A stretch of 16,521 bases of DNA from Alphaproteobacteria bacterium (GCA_030037055.1 JASHRZ010000619.1:1-16521), one strand, 5' to 3'. Shown: positions 1 through 7,214, counted from the first letter of the stretch. Made by a program: numbers and translations. The notes: generated by a model from the letters alone, not told the origin.

Positions 1-66
1 GCGACCGTCTTTCTCGGCTTCGTCCTCACCGTCGTCATGGTGCTGCTGATCCACGCGATCGCCTGA
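1..66 (+). CDS. C-terminal end of an unidentified membrane protein (partial)
   Basis: The first 22 codons of the window form an open frame ending in TGA at 64-66. The visible 21 residues are a hydrophobic helix (core FLGFVLTVVMVLLI) followed by HAIA, so this is probably the last transmembrane segment of an integral membrane protein that begins upstream. The next gene starts 17 bp later on the same strand, so the two are likely co-transcribed. The family cannot be named from this fragment. A link to the PuuD-type neighbour is only positional. Confidence 0.55.
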   Translation, partial: ATVFLGFVLTVVMVLLIHAIA

Positions 67-83
67 CGCAAGGGGAAAAAGCC

Positions 84-593
84 ATGGAAATCGTCAGTTA
101 CGACTGGTGGACGTTCTGCTTCCGTTGGCTCCACATCATGAGCGGCGTCATGTGGATCGGCCATCTCTGGTACTTCAACTTCGTGCAGACGCCGTCGATG
201 CCCAAGATCCCCGATGAGCAGAAGCCGGCGGTGACCAAGTTCATCGCGCCGACGGCGCTGTTCTGGTTCCGCTGGGGGGCGATGGCGACCATCATCACCG
301 GCCTCATCCTGGCCGGCATGAACGGCTATTTGCTCAATGCCATCAAGCTCGGCATCGGCGATCACAACCCGCGCTTCACCGATATCGGCTTCGGCATGTG
401 GCTCGGCACCATCATGTGGTTCAACGTCTGGTTCATCATCTGGCCGAATCAGAAGAAGGTGCTCGGCTTGGTGCCAGCGGAGGCCGCCGAGAAGAAGCGC
501 GCCGGACGCGTCGCCGGCCTCGCGTCGCGTACCAATACCATGCTGTCGATCCCCATGCTCTATGCCATGGCCGGCGCCTCGCACTTCTTCTAA
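84..593 (+). CDS. Stand-alone PuuD/DUF989-type (urate oxidase N-terminal domain) membrane protein
   Basis: This 169-residue integral membrane protein resembles the N-terminal membrane domain of the urate hydroxylase PuuD family (PF06181/DUF989). Family features are the start SYDWWTFCFRWLHIMSGVMW, with His17 and His27 in the first helix region, and a WFRWGA segment near residue 61. About four hydrophobic segments are visible, near residues 10-35, 54-78, 100-120 and 150-167. Full-length PuuD proteins are much longer and carry a C-terminal cytochrome c domain. No CxxCH motif is present here, so urate oxidation cannot be assumed. Short forms like this are sometimes annotated PuuD and sometimes NusG; the latter does not fit a membrane protein. 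The start is supported by AGGGGA at 71-76, 7 nt before the ATG. A strong hairpin terminator follows at 615-640. Confidence 0.75.
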   Translation: MEIVSYDWWTFCFRWLHIMSGVMWIGHLWYFNFVQTPSMPKIPDEQKPAVTKFIAPTALFWFRWGAMATIITGLILAGMNGYLLNAIKLGIGDHNPRFTDIGFGMWLGTIMWFNVWFIIWPNQKKVLGLVPAEAAEKKRAGRVAGLASRTNTMLSIPMLYAMAGASHFF

Positions 594-614
594 GCAAGAC
601 CGAATCGACCGGGA

Positions 615-640
615 AGCGGGGCCGCGAGGCCCCGTTCCTT
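615..640 (+). terminator. Rho-independent terminator after the PuuD-type gene
   Basis: CGGGGCC (617-623) and GGCCCCG (628-634) form a perfect 7-bp stem closed by a GCGA (GNRA-type) tetraloop. Two weaker pairs extend the base, and a T-rich tail (TTCCTT) follows. It begins 22 bp after the stop codon at 593 and separates this unit from the DUF1330 gene. Confidence 0.7.
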
Positions 641-684
641 CGCGACGTCCAAAGCGGAGGTGGTGACGCTCCATGCGGCCGACA

Positions 685-713
685 TTGACCGCAGAGGGCG
701 CTTCGCCGATGCT
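685..713 (+). promoter_or_regulatory. Candidate sigma70-type promoter for the DUF1330 gene
   Basis: TTGACC (685-690, five of six consensus bases) is followed after exactly 17 bp by GATGCT (708-713), which keeps the A2 and T6 positions of the -10 box. Transcription would begin near 720 and give a leader of about 22 nt before the ATG at 743. The terminator at 615-640 lies just upstream, so a separate promoter is expected here. The -10 is weak. Confidence 0.4.
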
Positions 714-742
714 GCGCGCAAAGCTACATCTGAGAGGCAGGC

Positions 743-1030
743 ATGGCCGCTTATCTCATCGTCGATATCGAGGTGATGGATGCCGCCTTGTATGAGGCCT
801 ATCGCCGCGAAGTGCCGGCCACCATCGCCAAATATGGCGGGCGTTTTCTGGTGCGCGGCGGTGCCTTCGAGGCATTGGAAGGCGGCTGGCAGCCCAAGCG
901 GGTCATCGTGCTCGAATTCCCGGCGATGGACGCGCTCAAGCGTTGGTACAATTCCGCCGATTACAAGCCGCTCATCGACCGCCGCCAGAAAGCGGCGCGG
1001 GCCAATGTCATCGCGGTCGAAGGGACCTGA
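743..1030 (+). CDS. DUF1330 family protein
   Basis: This 95-residue soluble protein of the DUF1330 family should fold as a ferredoxin-like dimeric alpha/beta barrel. Matching features are the start AYLIVDIEVMD, the YGGRFLVRGG strand-turn near residues 31-40, and the end segment FPAMDALKRWYNSADYKPLI followed by a basic R-x-x-A-R region. The biochemical role of the family is not established. The ATG at 743 has a GAGAGG ribosome-binding sequence at 732-737. The gene stands between a terminator with candidate promoter upstream and a convergent gene downstream. Its TGA (1028-1030) abuts the TCA (stop complement) of the opposite-strand gene with no spacer. Confidence 0.85.
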   Translation: MAAYLIVDIEVMDAALYEAYRREVPATIAKYGGRFLVRGGAFEALEGGWQPKRVIVLEFPAMDALKRWYNSADYKPLIDRRQKAARANVIAVEGT

Positions 1031-1405
1031 TCAGCCGACTGGCAGCAGCGCGGCGGCGACGCGCCGGTCCTCGGCCAGCAGCACGTTATAGGTGCGGCAA
1101 GCGGCGCCGGTGTCCATAGCGTCGATGACGATGCCGGCTTGCCGCAGCGCCAGGCGCAGCGCCGGCGCCACCGGCTGCATCCGCCGGCCGCACCCCAATA
1201 GCAGGATCTGGATGCCGCCGCGCGTCATCACCGGCGTGAGGCTCGACGCCGTCACCTCGGCAAGGTCGCGCACCGGCCAGGGCTCGGTGCCGTCGGGAAA
1301 CACCAGGATCGCGCCCTCATAGCCGACGCCGCTGACATGGAAGCCGAGCGCGCCGTAGCTGTCGATCACCTGGCGGTCCGCCGGAATGAGCGGCGTCACA
1401 TCCAT
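1031..1405 (-). CDS. Mth938/Xcc1710-like (DUF498) domain protein
   Basis: This 124-residue cytosolic protein has the Mth938-like (DUF498/DUF598) fold. Typical features are IDSYGALGFHVSGVGYEGA at the N-terminus, ILVFPDG with PWPV near residues 33-45, and ILLLGCGRRMQPV near residues 67-79. The open frame continues upstream to 1885, but that extension lies inside secF in another frame. The ATG at 1405 gives the family's usual length and start, and it lies 11 bp after the secF stop. It is the last visible gene of the yajC-secD-secF unit, a neighbourhood common in alphaproteobacteria. Its molecular function is not established; related domains occur in respiratory complex I assembly factors. The gene converges on the DUF1330 gene with no intergenic DNA. 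Confidence 0.85.
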   Translation of the reverse strand: MDVTPLIPADRQVIDSYGALGFHVSGVGYEGAILVFPDGTEPWPVRDLAEVTASSLTPVMTRGGIQILLLGCGRRMQPVAPALRLALRQAGIVIDAMDTGAACRTYNVLLAEDRRVAAALLPVG

Positions 1406-1416
1406 CGGGAGGCTCC

Positions 1417-2364
1417 CTAGGACACCCGTTGCGTCTCCGCCGGCGGCGCTTCGCCTTCCTTGGCCCGGCTGGCGCGCCGCGGTCGGATGTAATAGAGGAT
1501 CGGCGCGGCTATGAACAGCGAGGAGTAGGTGCCGACGACGATGCCCCAAAGCATGGCGATGCTGAAGCCGCGCAGCACCTCGCCGCCGAAGATCAGCAGC
1601 GACAGCACCGCGAGCGCGACCGTGCTCACCGTCAGGATGGTGCGCGACAAGGTCTCGTTGAGGCTCTTGTTGATCAGGGCGCGGAAATCCATGGTCTTGT
1701 ATTTGCGCAGGGTCTCGCGCATGCGGTCGTAGATCACCACCGTGTCGTTCACGGAATAGCCGGCGATGGTGAGGATGGCCGCAAGTGTCGTGAGGTTGAA
1801 CTCGATCTGCAGCAACGAGAAGAGGCCGACGGTGGTGATCGTGTCGTGCAGCGTCGACAGCATGGCACCGACGCCGAACGGCCATTCGAAGCGCAGCCAG
1901 ACATAAAGCGCGATCGCCACCAGCGCCAGGACGGTGGCGATGACCCCGGCCTGGATCAGCTCGCCGCCGACCTTGGGACCCACCACCTCGGTCCGGCGGT
2001 AATCGAGCTCGGGCGGCAGCGCCGCCTTCACCTTCGCCACCGCCTGCATCTGCGCCTTATCGTCTCCGGGCTGGCGGGCGACGCGGATCAGCACGTCGTC
2101 GGGGCCGCCGAAACCCTGCAGCGACACCTCGCCCAAGCCCAGCCCATCGAGCGTGCCGCGCATGCGGGCGAGGTCGGCGGGGCCCGGCGTGCGCACCTCG
2201 ATCAGCGTGCCGCCGGAGAAATCGATGCCGTAATTGAGCCCCTGCACCAGGAACAGCACGATCGATCCCAGCGTCAGCAGCGCGGAGAGCGCGAAACCCA
2301 ATCGGTGCAGCCCCATGAAGTCAATGCCGGGGATGCGACGGATGATGACGACCGGGTGGAACAT
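1417..2364 (-). CDS. secF: Protein translocase subunit SecF
   Basis: SecF (315 residues) pairs with SecD in the inner membrane and uses the proton-motive force to help preproteins leave the SecYEG channel on the periplasmic side. It has a first transmembrane helix near residues 21-41, then the family motif GIDFSGG (46-52), a periplasmic domain, and a C-terminal five-helix bundle. That bundle includes GYSVNDTVVIYDRMRE (202-217) and SLNETLSRT (234-242). Length and motif order are those of an intact SecF. Its ATG shares one base with the secD stop codon (TGATG at 2362-2366), so translation is probably coupled to secD. The tail after residue 293 is short, basic and then acidic, as expected for a cytoplasmic end. 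Confidence 0.97.
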   Translation of the reverse strand: MFHPVVIIRRIPGIDFMGLHRLGFALSALLTLGSIVLFLVQGLNYGIDFSGGTLIEVRTPGPADLARMRGTLDGLGLGEVSLQGFGGPDDVLIRVARQPGDDKAQMQAVAKVKAALPPELDYRRTEVVGPKVGGELIQAGVIATVLALVAIALYVWLRFEWPFGVGAMLSTLHDTITTVGLFSLLQIEFNLTTLAAILTIAGYSVNDTVVIYDRMRETLRKYKTMDFRALINKSLNETLSRTILTVSTVALAVLSLLIFGGEVLRGFSIAMLWGIVVGTYSSLFIAAPILYYIRPRRASRAKEGEAPPAETQRVS

Positions 2365-3932
2365 CAGATCGGTATCGCCTTCGGCTTCGTACGCCGCAGC
2401 CAGCTGACGATCTGGAGGCGGGTGATCAGGATGGCGGAGAAGAGCGAGGTGATGACGCCGATGCTCAAGGTCACGGCGAAGCCCTTCACCGGTCCCGATC
2501 CCAGGAAGAACATGAGGAAACCGGCCACCAGGGTGGTGAGATGGCTGTCGAAGATGGTGCCGAAGGCGCGCTCGAAGCCCGCCTGCAGCGACGAGATCAG
2601 CGAGCGCCCGCCGCGCAATTCCTCGCGGATGCGCTCATAGATCAGCACATTGGCGTCGACCGCCATGCCGAGCGTGAGCGCGATGCCGGCGATGCCGGGC
2701 AAGGTCAGCGTGGCGCCGAGCAGGCTCAAGCTCGCAATCATCAGGCACAGATTGAACATCAGCGCGATGTCGGCGAAAAAGCCGAAGAGGCCGTAGAACA
2801 CCAGCATGAACGCCACCACCAGGATCACGGCCACGATGCTGGCAAGCGCGCCGGCATGGATCGAATCGGCGCCGAGATCCGGGCCGACCGTGCGCTCCTC
2901 CAAGGCGACGAGCGGCGCCGGGAGCGCGCCGGCGCGCAGCTGCAGCGCCAGCTCGTTGGCGCTCTCGCTGGTGAAGCTGCCGGTGATAATGCCCTGGCCG
3001 CCGAGAATCGCCTCGCGGATCACCGGCGCGGAGATCACCGCATTGTCGAGCACGATGGCGAAGCGCTTGCCGACATTGCTCTTGGTCGTGTCGCCGAAGC
3101 GCCGCGCGCCCACGGTGTCGAACTTGAAGTTCACCGCCGGAGCGCCGTACTGATCGAAGGTCGCCTGCGCGTCGGTGAGCGTGTCGCCGCTCACCATGAC
3201 CCGCTTCTGCACGACGATCATCGCGCCCGGCGGGCTGTGGCCGTCCTTGAGCGGCAGGACCTCGTCACCCGGCGGCAGGTGGCTCTTGTCGGCGGTCGCC
3301 GCGTTCTCGTCGACGAGCTGGAAGGTCATCTTCGCGGTCTTGCCGAGGATGCGCTTGACGAATTCGGGATCCTCCACCCCCGGCAGCTCCAGCACGATGC
3401 GGTCGGCACCCTCGCGCTGGATGGTCGGCTCCTTCGTGCCGGTCTCGTCGATGCGCCGGCGCACGATCTCAATCGACTGGTCGACGATCTGCTGCTCGAC
3501 GCGCTGCAGCGCGACATCGTTGAATTTGAGCGTCACCGCGCCCGCGGCGCCGGCGGTCATGTCGAGGTCGGGATCGAGCTTCTTGACGATCGCGCGCGCC
3601 TCCTCGATCCGCTCCGGCTCGCGCAGCGTGAAGGCGACATGGTCGCCCTCGGCGGCGAGGCCGGTATAACCGATGCGCGCGGTGCGGAACCCGTCGCGCA
3701 GGCCGTCGAGGATGTTGTTGAGCCGCTCGGTCAGCACCGAGCGCATATCCACCTCATAAAGCAGATAAGAGCCGCCGCGCAGGTCGAGGCCGAGGCTCAC
3801 CTGCTTCTTGGGCAGGAAGCCGGGCCAGCGCTCGACCGTTTGCTGCGCGAACAGGTTGGGGATGGTCAGCGCCACGCCGGCGAGGCATATCGCCAAGATC
3901 AGCGTCACCAGCCATTTCGGAAAATACAGCAT
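2364..3932 (-). CDS. secD: Protein translocase subunit SecD
   Basis: SecD (522 residues) is the larger partner of SecF in the SecDF complex, which acts at the inner membrane in late steps of Sec-dependent export. A first transmembrane helix lies near residues 7-28. The D1 motif LGLDLRGG (47-54) follows, then the periplasmic P1 domain, and a C-terminal membrane bundle from about residue 357 with the D5-type motif GMAVDANVLIYERIREE (422-438). Nothing essential looks missing. The ATG lies 24 bp after the yajC stop and the stop overlaps the secF start by one base, so yajC, secD and secF form one unit. A long antisense open frame across this gene is a GC-skew shadow. Confidence 0.97.
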   Translation of the reverse strand: MLYFPKWLVTLILAICLAGVALTIPNLFAQQTVERWPGFLPKKQVSLGLDLRGGSYLLYEVDMRSVLTERLNNILDGLRDGFRTARIGYTGLAAEGDHVAFTLREPERIEEARAIVKKLDPDLDMTAGAAGAVTLKFNDVALQRVEQQIVDQSIEIVRRRIDETGTKEPTIQREGADRIVLELPGVEDPEFVKRILGKTAKMTFQLVDENAATADKSHLPPGDEVLPLKDGHSPPGAMIVVQKRVMVSGDTLTDAQATFDQYGAPAVNFKFDTVGARRFGDTTKSNVGKRFAIVLDNAVISAPVIREAILGGQGIITGSFTSESANELALQLRAGALPAPLVALEERTVGPDLGADSIHAGALASIVAVILVVAFMLVFYGLFGFFADIALMFNLCLMIASLSLLGATLTLPGIAGIALTLGMAVDANVLIYERIREELRGGRSLISSLQAGFERAFGTIFDSHLTTLVAGFLMFFLGSGPVKGFAVTLSIGVITSLFSAILITRLQIVSWLRRTKPKAIPI

Positions 3933-3956
3933 CGCCCCGGCGCTGCTTCGCTCCGC

Positions 3957-4367
3957 TCAGCCGCCGCCGGCGGCGCGGCGGCCCTTGCCCTTGTCGGTTT
4001 TGTCGCTCTCCTCGCCGTTCTTGCCGGCCTCCTCCTTATCCCCCTTGGCCGCGACCGGCTCGGTCTTGGCCAGCACGCTGGCGATGGTGCTGCGCAGCAC
4101 CCGCACACGCACCCCCTCGGCAATCTCGATCTGCACCTCCTCGTCGCTCACCACCTTGGCGATGGTGCCGATGATGCCGCCGCCCGTGACGACCCGGTCG
4201 CCGCGCCTGAGCGCCGCCAGCATCTCTTTGAGCTGCTTGGCCTTTTGCTGCTGCGGCCGCATCAGCAGGAAGTACATGACGACGATGATCAGCACGATGG
4301 GCAGGAACTGCACCAGCGTGTCGGTGCTGCCTCCAAGCCCCTGCGCATAGGCTGGCGAGATGAGCAT
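3957..4367 (-). CDS. yajC: Preprotein translocase accessory subunit YajC
   Basis: YajC (136 residues) is a small single-pass inner-membrane protein that associates with SecDF. The order is a short polar N-terminus with PAYAQ, one transmembrane helix near residues 20-36 (FLPIVLIIVVMYFLLM), the hallmark MRPQQQKAKQ directly after it, and a small beta domain with GDRVVTGGGIIGTI. The C-terminal ~30 residues are a charged Lys/Glu/Gly-rich tail that adds length compared with shorter YajC proteins. A good ribosome-binding site (AAGGAGA, 4373-4379) precedes the ATG. It is the first gene of the leftward operon and is divergent from the ATPase gene. Confidence 0.95.
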   Translation of the reverse strand: MLISPAYAQGLGGSTDTLVQFLPIVLIIVVMYFLLMRPQQQKAKQLKEMLAALRRGDRVVTGGGIIGTIAKVVSDEEVQIEIAEGVRVRVLRSTIASVLAKTEPVAAKGDKEEAGKNGEESDKTDKGKGRRAAGGG

Positions 4368-4394
4368 CGGCGTCTCCTTGAGTGAGCCGGCGCA

Positions 4395-4423
4395 TTCCTA
4401 CTGAATATGCATCAAAAGAGCAA
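4395..4423 (-). promoter_or_regulatory. Candidate promoter of the yajC-secDF operon
   Basis: Read leftward, TTGCTC (4423-4418) is followed after 17 bp by TAGGAA (4400-4395). Initiation would fall near 4388 and give a leader of about 20 nt containing the AAGGAGA ribosome-binding site. Spacing and position fit well; the hexamers match consensus only partly. Confidence 0.4.
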
Positions 4424-4438
4424 TGGAGGCGGCGGCGG

Positions 4439-4467
4439 TTGACGCTCCGGCGCCGCGCGCTTAGGGT
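4439..4467 (+). promoter_or_regulatory. Candidate sigma70-type promoter of the DUF815 ATPase gene
   Basis: TTGACG (4439-4444, five of six bases) is followed after 17 bp by TAGGGT (4462-4467), keeping T1, A2 and T6 of the -10 box. The start point would be near 4474, 25 bp before the ATG at 4499. This position argues against the longer reading frame from a GTG at 4382, which would place the promoter inside the gene. Confidence 0.45.
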
Positions 4468-4498
4468 CGCGCCGTCCAAGGATCGCTTCCCCTCGGCA

Positions 4499-5365
4499 AT
4501 GCCCGACGCGCCCTTCCTCGAACCCTTGCTGCAGCGTATCGCCGATGCGCTCGACCGGCTCGCGCCGCGGGCGGCGCCGAGCAACGACCTCGACGCCGCC
4601 GACGCTTTCGTTTGGCATGCCGAGCGCGGCTGGCTCGAGCCGGTGCCGAACGTCAACCGGGTTGATCTCGACCTACTGCAGGGCATCGACCGCGTGCGCG
4701 ACATCCTGCTCGAGAACACCCGCCGTTTCGCCCGGGGCCTGCCTGCCAACAACGTGCTCTTGTGGGGGGCGCGCGGCATGGGCAAGAGCGCGTTGGTGAA
4801 GGCGACACACGCCGTGGTCAATGCCGATGCACCGCGCTCGCTGGTGCTGGTGGAGATCCATCGCGAGGACATCCCCACGCTCCCCCGCCTGCTGGCGTTG
4901 TTGCGCGTCGGGCGGCGGCGCTGCCTGCTGTTCTGCGACGACCTTTCCTTCGACCACCAGGACACCAGCTACAAATCGCTGAAGGCGGTGCTCGAGGGCG
5001 GCATCGAGGGGCGCCCGAGCAATGTCGTGCTCTACGCCACCTCGAACCGCCGCCATCTACTGTCGCGCGACATGATCGAGAACGAGCGTTCCACCGCGAT
5101 CAACCCGGCCGAGGCGGTGGAGGAGAAGGTGTCGCTTTCCGACCGCTTCGGCCTCTGGCTCGGCTTCCACGCCTGTGACCAGCAGACCTATCACGCCATC
5201 GTGCGGGGCTATGCCGAGCGCTATGGCCTGGTGCTGCCGCTGGAGCAGCTGCGCGCCGAGGCGAGCGAATGGGCGATCACCCGCGGCGCGCGCTCGGGCC
5301 GCGTCGCCTGGCAATACATCCAGGACCTGGCCGGCCGGCTCGGCAAGCAGATCGGCAACGGCTAG
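4499..5365 (+). CDS. DUF815-type AAA ATPase
   Basis: This 288-residue cytosolic P-loop ATPase belongs to the DUF815 (PF05673) family. Seen directly are a Walker A motif GARGMGKS (90-97), a Walker B-like strand CLLFCDDLSF (142-151), a sensor-1 type strand ending in ATSNRRH (180-186), and a DRFGLW segment near residue 215. The family's biochemical role is unknown. The frame stays open upstream to a GTG at 4382. The ATG at 4499 is preferred because a promoter-like sequence lies at 4439-4467 and the extra residues are Arg-rich and low in complexity. The gene is divergent from yajC, and a hairpin terminator follows. In many alphaproteobacteria a gene of this family sits beside yajC, so it is read here as part of the ancestral neighbourhood. 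Confidence 0.88.
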   Translation: MPDAPFLEPLLQRIADALDRLAPRAAPSNDLDAADAFVWHAERGWLEPVPNVNRVDLDLLQGIDRVRDILLENTRRFARGLPANNVLLWGARGMGKSALVKATHAVVNADAPRSLVLVEIHREDIPTLPRLLALLRVGRRRCLLFCDDLSFDHQDTSYKSLKAVLEGGIEGRPSNVVLYATSNRRHLLSRDMIENERSTAINPAEAVEEKVSLSDRFGLWLGFHACDQQTYHAIVRGYAERYGLVLPLEQLRAEASEWAITRGARSGRVAWQYIQDLAGRLGKQIGNG

Positions 5366-5404
5366 CCGCGCGCCGTGGGAGTGCCCGTGCTCGGCGGCGG
5401 TTTT
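5366..5404 (+). terminator. Candidate terminator after the DUF815 ATPase gene
   Basis: CCGC plus CGCCG (5366-5375, one bulged G at 5370) pairs with CGGCGGCGG (5392-5400) around a 16-nt loop. TTTT follows at 5401-5404. It starts immediately after the stop codon. The nine-pair GC stem and T run fit Rho-independent termination, although the loop is long. Confidence 0.45.
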
Positions 5405-5417
5405 CGCCCGTCCCACC

Positions 5418-5447
5418 CTGGCATTCTCCGGCCATTTCCGGTGTAAT
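5418..5447 (+). promoter_or_regulatory. Candidate promoter of the metal ABC transporter operon
   Basis: CTGGCA (5418-5423, four of six bases) and TGTAAT (5442-5447, five of six bases) are 18 bp apart. Transcription would begin near 5454, about 22 nt before the preferred ATG at 5476. The -10 box lies in the centre of the dyad at 5435-5455, as expected for a promoter that a repressor can block. Confidence 0.45.
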
Positions 5448-5455
5448 GCCGGAAA
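5435..5455. promoter_or_regulatory. Perfect 7+7 bp dyad over the -10 box; candidate metal-repressor operator
   Basis: TTTCCGG (5435-5441) and CCGGAAA (5449-5455) are exact inverted copies separated by TGTAATG. The central spacer holds the candidate -10 box of the metal transporter operon. Transporters of this type are commonly repressed by Fur-family regulators (Zur or Mur) binding at such positions. The arms here do not obviously match a Zur or Mur consensus, so the regulator's identity is inference. Confidence 0.45.
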
Positions 5456-5475
5456 CCTGTCAAAGGGCGGGGAGG

Positions 5476-6351
5476 ATGGCGAGCCCGGAAAACCGCGCAG
5501 CGGCAAGCGGCGGATACGCAGAAGCGGCGTGGGCCTTGACGCTGCGCAGATTGGGCGCGGCGGCCCGGCAGGGCGCTTCAGCCTTCCTGCGGCGTTTTGA
5601 TGGCGGATACGCGCCGGCCACTTCGGCGTCGGTGGTGGCGCCGGCGGTTGCGATCGCCGATCTCACCGTCGCCTATCAGCGCGCGGCGGCGCTCGATGGC
5701 GTCAGCGCGGACTTCCCCCCGGGGTCGATGACCGCCATTGTCGGCCCCAACGGTGCCGGCAAAAGCACGCTGCTCAAAGCCATCGCCGGCATCCTTCGGC
5801 CGCGCGCCGGCAGCATCCTCCTTGAGGGTGGCGGGCCGGGCGACATCGCCTACCTGCCGCAGAGCGACGAGGTCGATCGCGGCTTTCCCGTCTCCGTCGG
5901 CGACTTCGTGGCGCTTGGTTGCTGGCGGCAGTACGGCGCCTTTCGCGCCGCCCCCGCTGCTGTCGCCGGCAAGGTGCGCCAGGCGCTCGATGCGGTCGGA
6001 CTTGGCGCCGCGGACGACACCGCCATCGCGGCGCTCTCGGTCGGTCAGTTCCGGCGCGCGCTTTTTGCCCGTCTGATGCTGCAGCAGGGCGGCGTGCTGC
6101 TGCTCGACGAGCCCTTCGCCGCCATCGATGCGAGCACAACGCAGGCCTTGCTGCAGCTGGTCAAGGGCTGGCATGACGAAGGCCGCACCATCGTCGCCGT
6201 TCTGCATGATCTCGATCAGGTGGCGCGCGATTTCCCGCGTACGCTGCTCCTCTCGCGGCGCGTCATCGCCGACGGGCCTACGCTTGATGTTCTGCGCGTG
6301 GAAAACCTCGCGCGCGCCGGCTTCGACACCGCCGCCGTGGCCGCCACATGA
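5476..6351 (+). CDS. Metal (Zn/Mn-type) ABC transporter ATP-binding protein, ZnuC-like
   Basis: This 291-residue cytoplasmic ATPase would drive a ZnuABC-like metal importer. ABC elements in order are Walker A GPNGAGKST (90-98), Q-loop Gln129 in YLPQS, a degenerate signature LSVGQ (187-191) instead of LSGGQ, Walker B VLLLDEP (207-213) and H-loop His244. The ATG at 5476 has GGGGAGG immediately before it, which is tight spacing. It gives ~57 residues (Ala/Arg-rich, no clear domain) ahead of the ABC core, which starts near VAIADLTVAY. ATG 5446 upstream lies inside the operator dyad and seems unlikely. A GTG at 5632 would give the more usual compact protein, so the start is uncertain. The stop overlaps the permease start as ATGA. 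The substrate metal is inferred from the neighbours. Confidence 0.88.
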   Translation: MASPENRAAASGGYAEAAWALTLRRLGAAARQGASAFLRRFDGGYAPATSASVVAPAVAIADLTVAYQRAAALDGVSADFPPGSMTAIVGPNGAGKSTLLKAIAGILRPRAGSILLEGGGPGDIAYLPQSDEVDRGFPVSVGDFVALGCWRQYGAFRAAPAAVAGKVRQALDAVGLGAADDTAIAALSVGQFRRALFARLMLQQGGVLLLDEPFAAIDASTTQALLQLVKGWHDEGRTIVAVLHDLDQVARDFPRTLLLSRRVIADGPTLDVLRVENLARAGFDTAAVAAT

Positions 6352-7214
6352 GCGGTCTTAATGCCGTCCTGATCGAGCCCTTCGCGGCTTATGGCTTCAT
6401 GCGTACCGCGCTTGTCGGCCTCGCCGCCTTGGCACTGGCCAACGGACCGATCGGCACGCTGCTGCTGATGCGGCGCATGAGCCTGGTCGGCGACGTGCTC
6501 TCCCATGCGGTGATGCCGGGCGCAGCCTTCGGCTTCGCGCTGGCAGGCTATTCGTTGCTCGCGCTCAGCGCCGGCGGCGTGGTCACGGGCCTCGCCGTCG
6601 CGGCGCTCTCGAGCCTTGTCACGCGCGACGCGGCGCAGCGGCAGGATGTGCACCTCGCGGTATTCTATCTGTTGTCGCTTGCAGCGGGCGTCTTGCTGGT
6701 GACCGCGCGCGGCAGCAATATCGACCTCATGCATGTGCTGTTCGGCACCATCCTCGCCGTCGGCATGCCGACCCTGGTGTTGATGGCGCTATTGACCAGC
6801 ATTAGCGTGCTCATCCTCGCTGCGGTCTATCGCCCGATCGTCGTCGAGGCCTTCGATCCCGGCTTCCTGCAGGCCATGAGCGGCGGCAGCGGCACCTATC
6901 GCCTCGTCTTCCTGGCCCTGGTGGTGCTCGATCTCGTGGCCGGCTTCCAGGCCTTCGGCACCTTGCTGGCGGTGGGGCCGCTGCTGCTGCCGGCGGCAGC
7001 GGCGCGATGCTGGACCCGGCGCGTTTTCCCGGCCATGGCGCTTAGCGCTGGGCTCGGCCTCGCCGCCGGATATGTCGGCCTGCTGTTGTCCTATTTTCTG
7101 AACCTGCCGTCGGGGCCGGCCATTGTGCTGGTGGCTGGCGCACTCTATCTCGTGTCGCTGCTGGCCGCGCGCTACCAGCCTGAGCTCGCTCGGCCGCCGG
7201 GAGTGCCCGCATGA
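6348..7214 (+). CDS. Metal ABC transporter permease (ABC-3 family), ZnuB-like
   Basis: This 288-residue inner-membrane permease belongs to the ABC-3 family, which moves Zn, Mn or Fe ions. It is strongly hydrophobic with about eight segments. It contains the family loop MSLVGDVLSHAVMPGAAFGF (44-63), which contacts the ATPase, and a late PSGPAIVLVAG segment before the last helix. Length is normal for the family. The ATG overlaps the ATPase gene stop by four bases (ATGA) and its own stop overlaps the binding-protein start the same way. The three products are therefore very likely made together and assembled into one importer. Confidence 0.92.
   Translation: MSGLNAVLIEPFAAYGFMRTALVGLAALALANGPIGTLLLMRRMSLVGDVLSHAVMPGAAFGFALAGYSLLALSAGGVVTGLAVAALSSLVTRDAAQRQDVHLAVFYLLSLAAGVLLVTARGSNIDLMHVLFGTILAVGMPTLVLMALLTSISVLILAAVYRPIVVEAFDPGFLQAMSGGSGTYRLVFLALVVLDLVAGFQAFGTLLAVGPLLLPAAAARCWTRRVFPAMALSAGLGLAAGYVGLLLSYFLNLPSGPAIVLVAGALYLVSLLAARYQPELARPPGVPA

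Noticed and set aside
1429..2640. Rightward open frame of 403 codons across secF
   Set aside because: Antisense shadow of secF with His/Arg/Asp-rich composition and no motif.
2541..4385. Long rightward open frame (614 codons) across secD and yajC
   Set aside because: It is antisense to two unmistakable genes and rich in His, Arg, Gln and Ala, as expected for a GC-rich shadow frame. No domain is recognisable.
4382..4498. N-terminal extension of the DUF815 ATPase to a GTG at 4382
   Set aside because: The extension is Arg-rich and contains a good TTGACG-17-TAGGGT promoter; the ATG at 4499 fits the family better.
5435..5455. Calling the dyad a Zur box
   Set aside because: The arms TTTCCGG/CCGGAAA do not match an AT-rich alphaproteobacterial Zur or Mur consensus well enough to name the regulator.
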